A DNA stretch of 64,000 nucleotides, from assembly GCF_006228385.1 (NCBI RefSeq), contig NZ_CP039853.1:1-64000 (forward strand), read 5' to 3'. The notes below the pieces were generated by a model. It saw only the letters and a list, made by a program, of their open reading frames with translations, made no database searches and was not told the DNA's origin. The first letter of the stretch is position 1. The number at the start of each line of letters is the position of its first letter. The DNA comes from Salinimonas iocasae. Its GTDB lineage: Bacteria > Pseudomonadota > Gammaproteobacteria > Enterobacterales > Alteromonadaceae. Both the position numbers and the translations under genes were made by a program. Positions 45,249 to 57,457 of the stretch are shown one piece after another.

Positions 45249-45272
45249 ACACCACCGCGAAGGCGGTGGTGT
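45249..45272. repeat. GC-rich hairpin upstream of the IS junction
   Basis: ACACCACCGC and GCGGTGGTGT form a perfect 10-bp stem with a GAAG loop. No T run follows, so it is a stable hairpin of unknown role rather than a clear terminator. Confidence 0.5.
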
Positions 45273-45311
45273 CCTTTGAGCGGACTTCGGCGTTCAGAGA
45301 TAATAGTGGTC

Positions 45312-45415
45312 TGTAGTGGTCAAGTCATTTTGGCCACACCGTTGTAGCTATTCCAGTAACGTTTCTCCGATTCATTCGGCGTTAAACCACCGTTGTATGA
45401 ATGCGGTCTAAGTCG
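45312..45415 (-). mobile_element. Remnant of another IS3-family element (3' end)
   Basis: On the reverse strand the frame reads LRPHSYNGGLTPNESEKRYW then NSYNGVAKMT and a stop, the C-terminus of an IS3-type OrfB, followed by an inverted-repeat end (TGACCACTACA at 45312). The rest of the element is missing. It is not the same element as the two 1.24-kb copies, although the ends are related. Confidence 0.7.
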
Positions 45416-45594
45416 CAAAATTGAAGTTTAAAAATCACACAGGTGGTGCAGCGGTTTAATTCAGCGCTAAAATGCGAGACTTATTCGTGCCTTCCTTAGC
45501 GGTAGCAAAGGCCAGTAATAGAAATACTGTAGTGGCAGACTAAACCCGAACACCGTTTTAAGTGGTAGCATTACACTTAATAACGAGGTGTTCA

Positions 45595-46756
<1,162 letters not shown>

Positions 46757-46764
46757 CCACTACA

Positions 46765-46838
46765 AACAGATTCTGTGTAACTGCCAGTGTTAAATGATCG
46801 GTGAGCCGTTCTTCAAATTCAATCATAAAACGGCTCAT
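46765..46838 (-). pseudogene. Possible small open frame cut by IS copy 2
   Basis: From an ATG at 46838 the reverse strand reads MSRFMIEFEERLTDHLTLAV then TQNL and runs into the IS. On the far side of the IS (45470-45527) a reverse frame ends LLLAFATAKEGTNKSRILAL. The two may be halves of one small protein, but the join is not in frame without an indel, and the family is not known. Confidence 0.25.
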
Positions 46839-46878
46839 CGCTTGTCGCTAGTTCCGTATTGGCATTGTCCACTTCCCG

Positions 46879-48291
46879 TTAACGACTTAATGGCAATATG
46901 GCTGTGAAGGTCGTCTTCTGCTCGCTTGACTCCACTCGTATACGGCCTCTGTTCACTTCCAATACCGAGCGGGCGATGGTTAATCCTAATCCAGCACCTT
47001 GCCCGTCACGTTTTCGAGATGGATCCGCGCGGTAGAAACGATCGAAAAGGCGAGAAAGTTGAATGTCAGGGATCTTATTACCTGGGTTTGAAATCGATAT
47101 CAATGCTTCGTTATCCTGTATTTGAGTAGATACGGTTACTTCTGCATTATCGGGAGTGTACCGAATGGCATTAGACAACAAGTTGCTCAGTGCTTGTCGA
47201 AACATCGATTTGTCGCACATTAACGTTATTTTGTGACCAATAAGTTGAATGCTGATGTGCTTCTCTTCGGCCAAGAGCTCAAAGTATTCGATTAATTCAC
47301 CGATTTCTTTATGACAGTCTATACGCTCAGCGTTGGGTTTGATCAAGCCATGCTCCGTTTGTGCTAGTAACAACATGTCACTGACCATTTTCGACATTCG
47401 CTCGTACTCTTCTAAGTTAGAATATAAGATGTTAGTATATTCACTCGTCGATCGTGGTTGATTGAGTATGACTTGGGTCTGTGTAGTCAGGTTGGTGATA
47501 GGCGTTCTTAGTTCATGAGCTATGTCAGCGGAAAAATGGGACAGCTGCTCAAACCCGCTTTCAAGTCTCTCAATCATCGCATTAAAGGACTCCACCAGAT
47601 TAGCAAGCTCCACTGGGACTTCGGTGGGTTCCAACCTGATATCCAATTTATCCGCGGTGATGGAACCGATTTTGCGACTGAGACGTCGTAAGGGGGAGTG
47701 ACCACGATAAACAGCAAACCGCGCGGCTAAGATCGTAATAGCCCCAGACAATACAATGATCCCCCACAATGTTGTCTCGAAGTCTTCCATATAGTTCATA
47801 TGAAATTCCATGTTCGAGGCAACGATGACTTGATAATGTGTTTGGCTGTTGCCGTCTTCAATACGCACGGTTATTTCCGTTGCCCGTAACATATGTTCGC
47901 CGTCGAAAAAGAGGCTTAACATGGATGGCGTTATTTGTTCTAGTTCATACGTATCCCCAGGGTATTTTTCTAGCACCGCGCTCTCACTGCTAAAAATAAC
48001 TTCGTTGTCTTTATTTTTAACTAAATAATAGACACCGTGATGCCCAGAGATAGCTTGGAATAATATGCTAGACGGTGCGACCCCTTCATTATACGCTGTA
48101 TTAAGCTTGCGTTTCACGGCTAGAAACACCTCATTCAGCTCATCTGCATCCTGCTCTTCAAAATGCTGAGCAATCGATTGCTGCACCATAAGACTTATAA
48201 ACGTTAGGCACACAAAGATAGTGAGCCCAACAAGTATAGTGACCCGAAAGGCGAGAGAGCTTGGTCGCTTTGATAGATCCTTAAGATTCAT
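46879..48291 (-). CDS. cusS: Heavy-metal sensor histidine kinase (CusS/CopS)
   Basis: 470 residues. Two membrane helices (about 15-37 and 175-195) bracket a periplasmic sensor domain of about 135 residues. A HAMP region is followed by [20 protein letters not shown] with the phosphorylated His, and by [11 protein letters not shown] (N box), [10 protein letters not shown] (F box) and [12 protein letters not shown] (G box). It senses periplasmic copper or silver ions in relatives and phosphorylates CusR. The gene overlaps cusR by eleven bases. Confidence 0.9.
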   Translation of the reverse strand: MNLKDLSKRPSSLAFRVTILVGLTIFVCLTFISLMVQQSIAQHFEEQDADELNEVFLAVKRKLNTAYNEGVAPSSILFQAISGHHGVYYLVKNKDNEVIFSSESAVLEKYPGDTYELEQITPSMLSLFFDGEHMLRATEITVRIEDGNSQTHYQVIVASNMEFHMNYMEDFETTLWGIIVLSGAITILAARFAVYRGHSPLRRLSRKIGSITADKLDIRLEPTEVPVELANLVESFNAMIERLESGFEQLSHFSADIAHELRTPITNLTTQTQVILNQPRSTSEYTNILYSNLEEYERMSKMVSDMLLLAQTEHGLIKPNAERIDCHKEIGELIEYFELLAEEKHISIQLIGHKITLMCDKSMFRQALSNLLSNAIRYTPDNAEVTVSTQIQDNEALISISNPGNKIPDIQLSRLFDRFYRADPSRKRDGQGAGLGLTIARSVLEVNRGRIRVESSEQKTTFTAILPLSR

Positions 48292-48958
48292 TACTGCACA
48301 TTTTATATCCCATCCCTCGCACAGTCTGAATGAGCTTTAGTGAAAAGTCATCATCGATTTTTGCTCGAAGACGGCGAATGGCGACATCAATCACATTGGT
48401 ATCGCTATCAAAATTCATATCCCATACTTGCGAAGCAATAAGAGAACGCGGCAATATTTCGCCTTGGCGTCTCACCATTAATTCTAATAAGGTGAACTCT
48501 TTAGTTGTCAGGTTTATTGTGCGCCCACTTCGCGTGGCAATACGCGAAGGAATGTCGAGCTCCAAATCGGCTATGTGTAAAATATTATTGGGCACGGACG
48601 TGCCGCGGCGGATCAACGTACGCACACGCGCTAGCAGCTCAGCAAATGCAAACGGCTTCACTAAGTAATCATCTGCGCCGAGCTCTAAACCTTTAACACG
48701 GTCATTCACATGATCACGAGCAGTAAGAAAAAGAACCGGTGTATGATTGTTAGACTCTCGTAACGATGACAATATTTTCCAACCATCGATATCAGGCAGC
48801 ATGACGTCTAAGATGATCAACTCATATTCACCGAGCATGGCTTTGTGATGGCCATCGAGGCCGGTCCGAACTAACTCAACAACAAAGCCCGATTCGGCAA
48901 GGCCTTGTTTGATGTAGTCTCCAGTTTTTGTTTCGTCTTCAACGACTAATATTTTCAT
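48281..48958 (-). CDS. cusR: Copper response regulator (CusR/CopR, OmpR family)
   Basis: 225 residues. The receiver domain has acidic EDE near the start, Asp51 in [14 protein letters not shown], and the conserved Lys in DYLVKPFAF. The C-terminal winged helix ([51 protein letters not shown]) binds DNA. It is divergent from the cus/cop operon and should activate it on copper exposure. Confidence 0.9.
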   Translation of the reverse strand: MKILVVEDETKTGDYIKQGLAESGFVVELVRTGLDGHHKAMLGEYELIILDVMLPDIDGWKILSSLRESNNHTPVLFLTARDHVNDRVKGLELGADDYLVKPFAFAELLARVRTLIRRGTSVPNNILHIADLELDIPSRIATRSGRTINLTTKEFTLLELMVRRQGEILPRSLIASQVWDMNFDSDTNVIDVAIRRLRAKIDDDFSLKLIQTVRGMGYKMCSNES

Positions 48959-49288
48959 GCGATGTTCCGCCCGTGTTACTTATGATAAGCCCGCTTACAA
49001 TATTAATGTACGTAACGAAACCGTGAAACGAAACACCTACTATGTAGCTTTGTAATTTCGCTAATGTCTCGTAATCTTAATGCTGAGTGCTATCAAGATG
49101 TTAGCCCTTAGGTCGCTGATTATGCAACGAAATCCTTGCCTTTGATCTAGGATAATCCGTCTAATTGCATTTATTACTGAATTGTAATGTAGAGGTAATC
49201 TGGTTGTCAGGCGAGGGTGCTAACATCAGCAACAATTAATAAACAGTCATTGACTGCTGTTTGTCAAACACCAAGGAACGACGAGAAC
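48959..49288. promoter_or_regulatory. Divergent control region between cusR and the copper operon, with CopR-like boxes
   Basis: ATTAC-TGAATT-GTAAT (49173-49188) is a perfect 5-bp inverted repeat of the kind bound by CopR/CusR regulators. A second element, TACA-ATATTAA-TGTA (48996-49010), lies just upstream of cusR. The two placements suggest activation of the right-hand operon and self-regulation of cusRS. The assignment is by similarity of form. No gene was seen in the region apart from an unsupported upstream extension of the next gene. Confidence 0.5.
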
Positions 49289-49657
49289 GTGAAAAGCGCC
49301 TTCATTCACTTAATTATTGTTATTGCATTGCTCAGTGTGCAAATGAGTGAGTCATTTGCATTCGCGCAAATGCCATGCAGTGACGAAATGGCAGCGGAGA
49401 TGGATCTCGGATTTCACGATTTGCACAGCGTTCATGACATGATGAAACACTCGCAAAGCGATGATATGAATGATTGTTGTCAGCAAGATTGCTGTTGTCC
49501 AATGGCGATGTTTCATATTGGTCTTCTCTCTAGTCAAACTCATTCGTCACCCGAAGGCGTGTCGCTGAGTATTCAGTCTCTTAATTCAAACCTAAACCAA
49601 ATCTTTTTAGGTGGATTGCAGCGCCCTCCGAAACACTCTCTCATTTCAGCAGGATAA
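49289..49657 (+). CDS. Small exported Cys/His/Met-rich protein of the copper cluster
   Basis: About 122 residues from GTG 49289 (VKSAFIHLIIVIALLSVQMS), giving a proper signal peptide ending SFAFA. The mature protein has MPCSDEMAAEMDLGFHDLHS, VHDMMKHSQSDDMNDCCQQD and CCCPMAMFH, a dense set of Met, His and Cys fit for binding copper. Similar short proteins often open copper efflux operons. The open frame extends to ATG 49217 but that start would bury the signal. Confidence 0.6.
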   Translation: MKSAFIHLIIVIALLSVQMSESFAFAQMPCSDEMAAEMDLGFHDLHSVHDMMKHSQSDDMNDCCQQDCCCPMAMFHIGLLSSQTHSSPEGVSLSIQSLNSNLNQIFLGGLQRPPKHSLISAG

Positions 49658-49747
49658 GTCCGTCTAGAATCCGGGCAATGATATCGCTTGTTGGTCGAAT
49701 GATCATAGCAAGCCATTTATTTAAACAATAGAAATGAGAAAGTAATT

Positions 49748-50263
49748 ATGTCAATTATTACGCATCGCTCGATGTGGATAGCGTTGGTGTTTGCACTGTT
49801 TTTATCAGCATGTACCGACTCAATACAGATAAATAATGATTCGGATGCAGTTGCTGAATCCCCGGTAGCTTCCTTAACAGTCTACAAAAGCCGTTCTTGT
49901 AAGTGTTGCCAAAAGTGGGTGAACCACATTGAAGAGCACGGGTTCGACACGGACGTATCCAATGTTACATTAATGTCTCGAATTAAAGACAAATATGGTG
50001 TTGCGCCTAATTACCGTTCGTGTCATACGGCATTGTCCCCAGACGGTTTTGTTTTTGAAGGTCACATTCCAGCAAAATTCATTCAGCAATTTTTAGACAA
50101 TATACCTGAAGGCGCCATCGGACTCAGTGTGCCGGCTATGCCAATTGGGTCACCTGGTATGGAAGTCGGTGATCAATTTCGTCCTTATCTTATTCTGCAA
50201 CTCAATGACGATGGCAGCGCAACCACTTATGCCGAAGTTAACTCGTATGAAGAGCAATTCTAA
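49748..50263 (+). CDS. DUF411 metal-binding lipoprotein
   Basis: 171 residues. Signal with lipobox LSAC (MWIALVFALFLSACTDS). The DUF411 pattern is complete: SRSCKCCQKWVNHIEEHGFD with a Cys cluster, YRSCHTALSPDGFVFEGHIP and GLSVPAMPIGSPGMEVG. These proteins are found throughout copper and silver resistance clusters and probably bind the metal in the periplasm. Its stop overlaps the cusC start by one base. Confidence 0.85.
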   Translation: MSIITHRSMWIALVFALFLSACTDSIQINNDSDAVAESPVASLTVYKSRSCKCCQKWVNHIEEHGFDTDVSNVTLMSRIKDKYGVAPNYRSCHTALSPDGFVFEGHIPAKFIQQFLDNIPEGAIGLSVPAMPIGSPGMEVGDQFRPYLILQLNDDGSATTYAEVNSYEEQF

Positions 50264-51624
50264 TGAGACGCTTTTCATTTTATGTCATTACACTGATGAC
50301 ACTTTTGAATACTGGACTTGCCCAAAGTCAAACAAACCCCGTGTTGACATTGGAGCAGGCTGTTGAAATCGCGATTAACAACGACCCTTGGCTTGTAGGC
50401 AGTGAGTATCGCGAGCAAGCCATTGTTTCAAGTAGCGTGGCAGCCGCTAGTTTGCCGGACCCGGTAGTTAATATTGGTTTAGCGAACTTACCAACGGATG
50501 GATTTGCATTCGATCAAGAACCCATGACGCAACTTAAGGCAGGGGTTTCACAGATGTTCCCCAGAGGGGATTCGTTAGATATTCGATCTCGTCAACTAAG
50601 AGAGCAAGCCGCCGAGCACCCAATAATGCGTGCTGATCGCATCGCCCGCACACGTGTGCAGGTCTCTGATATTTGGCTTGAAATTTATCGCGCGCAGCAG
50701 AGTATTAAGCTAATCCATCAAGATAGGGCATTGTTTGAGCAACTCAGTGACATTGCCAAAGCGAATTATGCGACCGCCATTGGGCGCGTGCGCCAGGAAG
50801 ACATCATTAGGGCAAAGCTCGAATTGACGCGGTTAGAAGACAGATTAATAAAACTACAAGCACTGGAAGAACGCTCAACAGGTAAGTTATTGGAATGGAT
50901 CCTAAAAAACCAGCAATCTGCACGCCAACTTGGCTTTGATGCGTTTAGCGCGTTGCAGTTGCCTAATACATTACCTGCCATTGCAAAAATCACTGACAAC
51001 ACGTTGTTAATTGTAGAAAGAAAAAATCAACAACAGCTCGCGGAACTACTCGCAGATCACCCTTATATTTTATCCATTAATCAACGTATCAGAGCGAGTC
51101 AAACCGGGGTTGAGTTAGCTAAAGAAAAATACAAACCCCAATGGGGCGTAAATGCCAGTTATGCTTTTCGCGATGATACACTAGCAGGTGCAAGTCGGGC
51201 TGATTTCTTGTCAGTCGGTGTTAGTTTTGATTTACCTATTTTTACTGAAAACCGTCAAGACAAAGAAGTCTCTGCAGCCGTAAGCCAATCAGAAGCCATA
51301 AAGACTGACAAGTTACTCGCACTGCGCGAAATGATGTCTGCGATCCAGTCGTTATACGCTGAGCGAGAACGTTTAACTGACAGGCAATCGTTATACAACG
51401 ACGAGTTATTAGCGCAAATGCAAGAACAAGCTGACGCGTCCTTGAATGCCTACACCAATGATGATGGCGATTTCGCCGAAGTTGTTCGCGCGCGTATCGC
51501 GATTTTGAATGCGCGTATTGATGCATTGGATATCAATGTGGATTTCGTCAAAACAAACATTCGACTTAATTATTACTTTAATACCACCGCAGGTATTTCC
51601 ATGACTCAATTCGGAGAACAATAA
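50263..51624 (+). CDS. cusC: CusC-type outer-membrane efflux protein (TolC family)
   Basis: 453 residues with a signal peptide (cleavage near GLAQS). Two repeated helical halves typical of TolC proteins: LTLEQAVEIAINNDPWLVGS at the start, long amphipathic helices, and the second-half segment VGVSFDLPIFTENRQDKEVS. It forms the outer-membrane duct for the CusBA pump. One-base overlaps with both neighbours show tight coupling. Confidence 0.85.
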   Translation: MRRFSFYVITLMTLLNTGLAQSQTNPVLTLEQAVEIAINNDPWLVGSEYREQAIVSSSVAAASLPDPVVNIGLANLPTDGFAFDQEPMTQLKAGVSQMFPRGDSLDIRSRQLREQAAEHPIMRADRIARTRVQVSDIWLEIYRAQQSIKLIHQDRALFEQLSDIAKANYATAIGRVRQEDIIRAKLELTRLEDRLIKLQALEERSTGKLLEWILKNQQSARQLGFDAFSALQLPNTLPAIAKITDNTLLIVERKNQQQLAELLADHPYILSINQRIRASQTGVELAKEKYKPQWGVNASYAFRDDTLAGASRADFLSVGVSFDLPIFTENRQDKEVSAAVSQSEAIKTDKLLALREMMSAIQSLYAERERLTDRQSLYNDELLAQMQEQADASLNAYTNDDGDFAEVVRARIAILNARIDALDINVDFVKTNIRLNYYFNTTAGISMTQFGEQ

Positions 51625-53624
51625 TGCATAACACGAAAGCCATTATTTTAGGATGTGTTATCGGCGGTGCAATGACTGCGTTGGCATATACATTCCTTCT
51701 TCCTTCTGATGCAACACCTACAGAAGCAGAGCAAAGCGCTGAACCGCAGCCACTTTATTGGGTCGCACCGATGGATCCCAATTACCGTCGTGATGAACCG
51801 GGTAAATCTCCGATGGGAATGGATCTTGTTCCTGTTTATGAAGAGAGCACGGGAGGCAATGAAGGTCCTGGAACCATTAGCATATCACCCAATGTAGTCA
51901 ATAATTTAGGGGTAAGAACAGCATCGGCTCAACGCCGATCTCTGCATGTCCCTATTCGTACGGTTGGCTATGTGCAATACAATGAAGACACCTTGATACA
52001 TATACACCCACGCGTTGAAGGCTGGGTAGATACACTGCATGTGAAAGCCTCGGGTGAGTATGTAAAAAAAGGCGAACCTTTGTATTCGCTCTATTCCCCT
52101 GAGTTGGTCAATGCGCAAGAAGAGCTGCTGATCGCGATGCGCCGCGGGAGTGACGATTTGATCAATGCTGCTCGGTCGCGATTAGATGCGTTGCAAATGC
52201 CTAATGAAGCGATTCAGTCCTTAATGTCGAGCCAAAAAGTCCGTCAATCGATCACATTTTCGGCACCGCAAACCGGGTTTGTTGACAATTTAAATATCCG
52301 CGAAGGATTCTTTATCAAGCCAGGCAATACCCTCCTGTCCATTGGGGCGTTGGATGAGGTGTGGGTTGATGCTGAAATCTTTGAACGACAATCCGCGCAA
52401 GTCACCGTTGGACTTCCCGTCACAATGACGTTGGATTTTTTACCCGGCAAAACATGGGAGGGTGAGGTTGATTACGTCTACCCCACACTTGAACAGAGCA
52501 CTCGAACGCTGCGGGTTCGCTTACGATTTAAAAATGCAGATTACGCGCTTAAACCGAACATGTTTGCCCAGATTACGATACATTCAGACTTTGACTCTGA
52601 CAGCGTTCTTGTGCCATCGGAAGCGGTTATCAGAACCGGTACGCAAGATCGTGTTGTCTTGGCGTTCGGTGACGGGCAATTCAAGTCCATAGCCGTAGAT
52701 GTAGGTCGAGTGGTAGAGGACTACACTGAGATTACAGCAGGTCTCATCGAAGGGGATCAGATTGTCACCTCTGCACACTTTTTGCTCGATTCAGAAAGCA
52801 GTATAAGTTCAGATTTTAAACGGATGGAAGCACCTGATGCACTCCCGTCGTCGGTTTTTACCGAAGCCACCATCACCGATGTTATGGCCTCACATAACAT
52901 GATAACAGTGAACCATGGCGCCATCAGTGAATGGGATTGGCCAGAAATGACAATGGATTTTACTGTCGCCAACCAAGTAGAACTAACGAGTTTGCGGCAA
53001 GGTATGCGTGCGCATATTGAAATTAGTAAAGAAAACGATGGTCAGTATGTGGTAACGACGGTGCATATCATTGACGACAATGCTGATACACAGACGATAA
53101 ATGGACGCAGCATATGGACTGAAGCAACGATTAATTCGGTTATGTCCTCACACAAAATGTTAAATCTTGACCACGGAGCAATTGAAGCGTGGGATTGGCC
53201 CGCGATGACAATGGATTTCTTTGTTGCTGACACTATCGATTTATCGCAGTTGGAAGCTGGTATGGATTTGCATATTGAAATCACCAAAACCGGTGATAGC
53301 GACTATCTGGTAACAACCATCCATGTCAAACCAGCAGAGCCAGGTTCAGCGCAAAGGGCAATGGTGACAGGCACCATTAATGCCATCAATACTCAGTCAC
53401 GTGTAGTCAATATTTCACGTGAAGCGATCCCAAAGTGGGATAGGCCTGCGGCAACTCTTGACTTTACCATGAGCGACGCTATCGATATCAGCCAATTTAC
53501 GGTCGGTGCTGACATTACATTTACGTTTGAAATCACTGATGGCAACTTTAGGATCCTCAGTATTGAGTCCGAAAGCCAAGATACTTCGATAGATCATAGT
53601 AACCATGGAGGAGTATACGAATGA
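51624..53624 (+). CDS. cusB: CusB-type periplasmic adaptor with three C-terminal CusF-like domains
   Basis: 666 residues. N-terminal anchor ([20 protein letters not shown]), then a heavy-metal-binding segment ([20 protein letters not shown], then [10 protein letters not shown], about 45-74), then the adaptor fold ([20 protein letters not shown], beta-barrel and hairpin) up to about 400. Three tandem CusF-like modules follow, near 411-482, 498-565 and 582-655. The first two keep the His, Trp, Met, Met copper ligands ([17 protein letters not shown] and [17 protein letters not shown]); the third reads [17 protein letters not shown] and has lost His and both Met. It links CusA to CusC and delivers copper. 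Confidence 0.9.
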   Translation: MHNTKAIILGCVIGGAMTALAYTFLLPSDATPTEAEQSAEPQPLYWVAPMDPNYRRDEPGKSPMGMDLVPVYEESTGGNEGPGTISISPNVVNNLGVRTASAQRRSLHVPIRTVGYVQYNEDTLIHIHPRVEGWVDTLHVKASGEYVKKGEPLYSLYSPELVNAQEELLIAMRRGSDDLINAARSRLDALQMPNEAIQSLMSSQKVRQSITFSAPQTGFVDNLNIREGFFIKPGNTLLSIGALDEVWVDAEIFERQSAQVTVGLPVTMTLDFLPGKTWEGEVDYVYPTLEQSTRTLRVRLRFKNADYALKPNMFAQITIHSDFDSDSVLVPSEAVIRTGTQDRVVLAFGDGQFKSIAVDVGRVVEDYTEITAGLIEGDQIVTSAHFLLDSESSISSDFKRMEAPDALPSSVFTEATITDVMASHNMITVNHGAISEWDWPEMTMDFTVANQVELTSLRQGMRAHIEISKENDGQYVVTTVHIIDDNADTQTINGRSIWTEATINSVMSSHKMLNLDHGAIEAWDWPAMTMDFFVADTIDLSQLEAGMDLHIEITKTGDSDYLVTTIHVKPAEPGSAQRAMVTGTINAINTQSRVVNISREAIPKWDRPAATLDFTMSDAIDISQFTVGADITFTFEITDGNFRILSIESESQDTSIDHSNHGGVYE

Positions 53625-56600
53625 TCGCTGCTATTATTCGCTGGTCAGTTGCCAACCGCTTCTTCGTATTGCTGATGACCTTAATTATTATCGGGGGCGG
53701 TTTATTTACGGTGAAGAATACACCAATTGACGCATTGCCCGACCTGTCTGATGTTCAGGTCATCATTAAGACCAGTTATCCTGGACAAGCACCTCAGGTG
53801 GTTGAAGATCAGGTGACTTACCCGCTTACAACGGCGATGTTGTCGGTGCCAGGTGCTAAAACGGTCAGGGGCTTCTCTTTCTTTGGCGACTCATATGTCT
53901 ACATCATTTTTGATGACAGCACAGATCTCTATTGGGCTCGTAGCCGTGTACTGGAATATCTGTCTCAAGTTGCTCCCAATTTACCTGAAAATGCTCGGCC
54001 ACAATTAGGTCCAGATGCAACCGGAGTGGGTTGGGTTTACTTGTATGCATTGGTTGACCGCACCGGCAAAAATGACATATCACAATTACGCAGTCTCCAA
54101 GATTGGTTTCTTAAATACGAATTGCAAACCGTTCCTGGTGTGTCCGAAGTGTCTGCTTTAGGCGGTATGGTCAAGCAATATCAAGTTAAAGTTGATCCTG
54201 AAAAACTGCGTGCCTATGGGATCCCGCTATCACATATTCAAATGGCCATCAAAAGAGGCAACCAAGAAGTTGGCGCATCTGTTATTGAAATGGCTGAGGC
54301 TGAATATATGGTCAGGGCGACAGGGTATATTTCAAGCAAACAAGATATCGAAACGATTCCACTCGGAGTTAATGAAAATGGCACGCCGCTGTTGGTAAGG
54401 GATATCGCGGATGTGCAGTTAGGTCCTCAAATGCGCAGAGGGGTGGCCGAGCTTAATGGCGAAGGGGAAACCGTAGGCGGCATCGTTGTCATGCGATTTG
54501 GTGAAAATGCTCAAACAACCATTAACGGAGTCAAAGCTAAACTCGAAGATCTCAAAAAAGGATTGCCGGATGGCGTCGAAATTGTCACGGTTTACGATCG
54601 TTCCGCATTGATTGAACGTGCGGTAGATAACTTGGCCTCTAAATTGGTAGAAGAATTTATCGTCGTTGCCCTAGTGTGTATCGCGTTCTTATTCCATGTG
54701 CGTTCCTCGCTGGTTGCAATTATAAGTATTCCTGTCGGGATCATCACGGCAATTATCGTGATGTATATGCAAGGTATCAATGCGAACATCATGTCCTTGG
54801 GGGGGATAGCAATTGCTATTGGTGCAATGAGCGATGGGGCCATTGTCATGATCGAAAATATGCATAAGCATATGGAGCGAACCCCGCTGACAAAAGAAAA
54901 TCGATGGCGGGTAGTGATAGATTCAGCGTCTGAAGTCGGTCCTGCGCTGTTTTTCAGTTTGTTGATTATCACAGTTAGTTTTGTACCTGTCTTTACGCTA
55001 GAAGCGCAAGAAGGCCGGATGTTCTCGCCGCTTGCATTCACCAAAACATATGCGATGGCCGCTTCTGCAGCGCTCGCGATCACACTAGTGCCAGTTTTGA
55101 TGGGGTACTTTGTACGCGGTAAGGTACTTGCGGAGCATAAGAATCCTGTTAATCGGTTCCTGACGTTTTTATACATGCCAACACTTAAAGCGGTATTACG
55201 TTTTCCCAAGTTGACCATGCTGGTCGCCGTAATTGTATTGGGTATTGGCCTTTGGCCAATTGATAAGATCGGTAGCGAATTTATCCCGCCGCTTGATGAA
55301 GGTGACTTGATGTACATGCCGACGACTTATGCCGGTATTTCGATAGGTAAAGCTCGCGAGTTATTACAACAAACCAATAAACTGATCAAGACTGTTCCTG
55401 AGGTCGAAACGGTGTTTGGCAAGGTCGGGCGAGCTGATACGGCAACCGATCCTGCACCATTGACAATGATAGAAACGTTTATTCAATTAAAACCTCAAGA
55501 TCAATGGCGTGAAGGCATGACGACCCAGGATCTGATCAAAGAATTTGATGCTGTGGTTAATTTACCGGGGTTAACGAATGCATGGGTTATGCCGATTAAA
55601 ACGCGGATTGATATGTTGGCTACCGGTATTAAGACACCTGTGGGCATCAAGATTGGAGGTCCAGATCTCATGGAAATTCAAAAGATTGGTCAACAAATTG
55701 AAACGATACTTTCAGATGTTGAGGGCACGGCATCCGTTTATTCGGAGCGTGTTGCTGGTGGGCGTTATGTCAAAGTCGATATCCAACGTGAAAGGGCCGC
55801 TCGCTATGGTCTTAACATAGCAGACGTTCAACAAGTTGTTTCTAGTGCGATTGGAGGAATGAATGTTACACAAAGCGTCGAAGGATTAGAGCGCTACCCA
55901 GTGAATATTCGATATCCACAATCATATCGCTCATCACCTGAATCATTGTCATTGTTGCCTATTGTCACACCACAAGGCAAACGCATTGCGTTGGCTGATG
56001 TCGCGGATGTGTATATTGAAGATGGTCCCCCAGGCATTAAAAGTGAAAATGCACGCCTTAATGGCTGGGTGTATGTGGATATTGATGGTGTAGACATTGG
56101 CTCTTATGTCGTCGCAGCGCAGCAGGTCGTCAGTGAGGAGCTGGTATTGCCTGCAGGATACTCCATAACGTGGTCGGGACAATATGAATATATGTTGCGG
56201 GCAAAAGAAAAATTAACCTATGTAGTGCCATTGACTTTAGCCATTATCGTGATCTTGTTATACCTCAACTTCCGCAATTTTATTGAAGTAGCGATCATCA
56301 TGGGAACGTTGCCTTTATCGATGGTCGGTAGTATTTGGCTTATGTACTTAGAAGGGTTTAACTTTTCAGTGGCAGTGGGCGTTGGCTTCATTGCATTGGC
56401 CGGGGTCGCTGTCGAGATTGGCGTCATTATGCTGGTGTACTTGAATCATGAGTACCAGGCGTTAATCGACAAATGCAAAATGGACGGTATTAAACCCACC
56501 GTAGGAATGCTAACCGAAGCCGTATTGCATGGCGCGGGTTTGCGTGTCCGGCCAGTCATGATGACGACCGCAACCATTATATTCGGACTATTACCGGTAC

Positions 56601-56755
56601 TTTATGGCTCAGGTACGGGGTCTGAAGTGATGAGTCGTATCGCTGCGCCCATGGTGGGCGGGATGGTCAGTGCGATTTTATTGACGCTACTTATTTTACC
56701 AGCCATTTATTTAATATGGCGAAAACAGCAGCTCAAAACGATGAGTAATTGGTAG
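53621..56755 (+). CDS. cusA: CusA-type RND copper/silver efflux pump
   Basis: 1044 residues, full family length. Start [20 protein letters not shown], pore-domain segments, and the heavy-metal RND signature [20 protein letters not shown] with [15 protein letters not shown]. The membrane part contains [12 protein letters not shown] (helix 4 with the Asp-Gly-Ala relay) and [18 protein letters not shown]. It takes up Cu(I) or Ag(I) from the periplasm, driven by protons, and expels it through CusC. It overlaps cusB by four bases. Confidence 0.95.
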   Translation: MIAAIIRWSVANRFFVLLMTLIIIGGGLFTVKNTPIDALPDLSDVQVIIKTSYPGQAPQVVEDQVTYPLTTAMLSVPGAKTVRGFSFFGDSYVYIIFDDSTDLYWARSRVLEYLSQVAPNLPENARPQLGPDATGVGWVYLYALVDRTGKNDISQLRSLQDWFLKYELQTVPGVSEVSALGGMVKQYQVKVDPEKLRAYGIPLSHIQMAIKRGNQEVGASVIEMAEAEYMVRATGYISSKQDIETIPLGVNENGTPLLVRDIADVQLGPQMRRGVAELNGEGETVGGIVVMRFGENAQTTINGVKAKLEDLKKGLPDGVEIVTVYDRSALIERAVDNLASKLVEEFIVVALVCIAFLFHVRSSLVAIISIPVGIITAIIVMYMQGINANIMSLGGIAIAIGAMSDGAIVMIENMHKHMERTPLTKENRWRVVIDSASEVGPALFFSLLIITVSFVPVFTLEAQEGRMFSPLAFTKTYAMAASAALAITLVPVLMGYFVRGKVLAEHKNPVNRFLTFLYMPTLKAVLRFPKLTMLVAVIVLGIGLWPIDKIGSEFIPPLDEGDLMYMPTTYAGISIGKARELLQQTNKLIKTVPEVETVFGKVGRADTATDPAPLTMIETFIQLKPQDQWREGMTTQDLIKEFDAVVNLPGLTNAWVMPIKTRIDMLATGIKTPVGIKIGGPDLMEIQKIGQQIETILSDVEGTASVYSERVAGGRYVKVDIQRERAARYGLNIADVQQVVSSAIGGMNVTQSVEGLERYPVNIRYPQSYRSSPESLSLLPIVTPQGKRIALADVADVYIEDGPPGIKSENARLNGWVYVDIDGVDIGSYVVAAQQVVSEELVLPAGYSITWSGQYEYMLRAKEKLTYVVPLTLAIIVILLYLNFRNFIEVAIIMGTLPLSMVGSIWLMYLEGFNFSVAVGVGFIALAGVAVEIGVIMLVYLNHEYQALIDKCKMDGIKPTVGMLTEAVLHGAGLRVRPVMMTTATIIFGLLPVLYGSGTGSEVMSRIAAPMVGGMVSAILLTLLILPAIYLIWRKQQLKTMSNW

Positions 56756-57456
56756 TTATGCGTCGCCTTGCTCGTCGGTTACACCGATACCTACTGTTGA
56801 TTGTCGGTGTGCAGATGCTCCTCTGGTCAGTGAGTGGACTCTACATGGTCTGGTTTGATATCCACTATATTCATGGCGATCATTTCATGAAAAGCTCGCC
56901 CGCGCTTTCATCATTGTCAACGGTAAACGTTGGCTTTGATGAGATAGTCGCTCGCTACCCTGATGCTAAGTCAATCGTTTTGGGCAGTGTGGGGGAGATG
57001 CCGGTTTACCGATTAACCCTCACCAGTAAGACGCACCTGATCAGCGGCTTATCTGGAGACATCATCCAACCGTTGTCAGACAAACAAGCCGCCGCCATCG
57101 CAATGTCCAGGTCAAGTCGGTCGTATGAGGTCGACAATGTGACCTTGCTGGGTGAAAACGAAGAGGATAGTGCGGTTGGGCAACGAGGACGTCCATTATG
57201 GCGAGTTGAATTTAAAGGCGCACTTGCGCCAACATTTTACGTCAGTCAAGACACAGGTACGGTTGAATATATTCGACATGCCCCTTGGCAAGTATTTGAT
57301 TGGTTATGGCGCCTCCATATTATGGATTACCAAGACGGTGAAGACGTTAGTAATACACTATTAGTGAGCATGACTATCATAGGGCTGTTGGCCGCATTAG
57401 CAGGCTTGCTATTGCTGCCTTATTCCTTTTCGTCATCGCGAAAGGCAGCTGACTGA
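56749..57456 (+). CDS. PepSY-domain membrane protein
   Basis: 235 residues with a helix at each end ([20 protein letters not shown] and [20 protein letters not shown]) around a periplasmic region with a PepSY-like segment ([20 protein letters not shown] then TGTVEYIRH). The start [12 protein letters not shown] is like PepSY-TM proteins. It overlaps cusA by seven bases and lies one base before the related gene at 57458, so the two proteins likely form a complex. Confidence 0.75.
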   Translation: MVVMRRLARRLHRYLLLIVGVQMLLWSVSGLYMVWFDIHYIHGDHFMKSSPALSSLSTVNVGFDEIVARYPDAKSIVLGSVGEMPVYRLTLTSKTHLISGLSGDIIQPLSDKQAAAIAMSRSSRSYEVDNVTLLGENEEDSAVGQRGRPLWRVEFKGALAPTFYVSQDTGTVEYIRHAPWQVFDWLWRLHIMDYQDGEDVSNTLLVSMTIIGLLAALAGLLLLPYSFSSSRKAAD

Positions 57457-57457
57457 A

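Noticed and set aside
45249..45300. An integron attC site suggested by the GC-rich hairpin
   Set aside because: The flanks lack the paired RYYYAAC and GTTRRRY cores, and no integrase or cassette structure is present.
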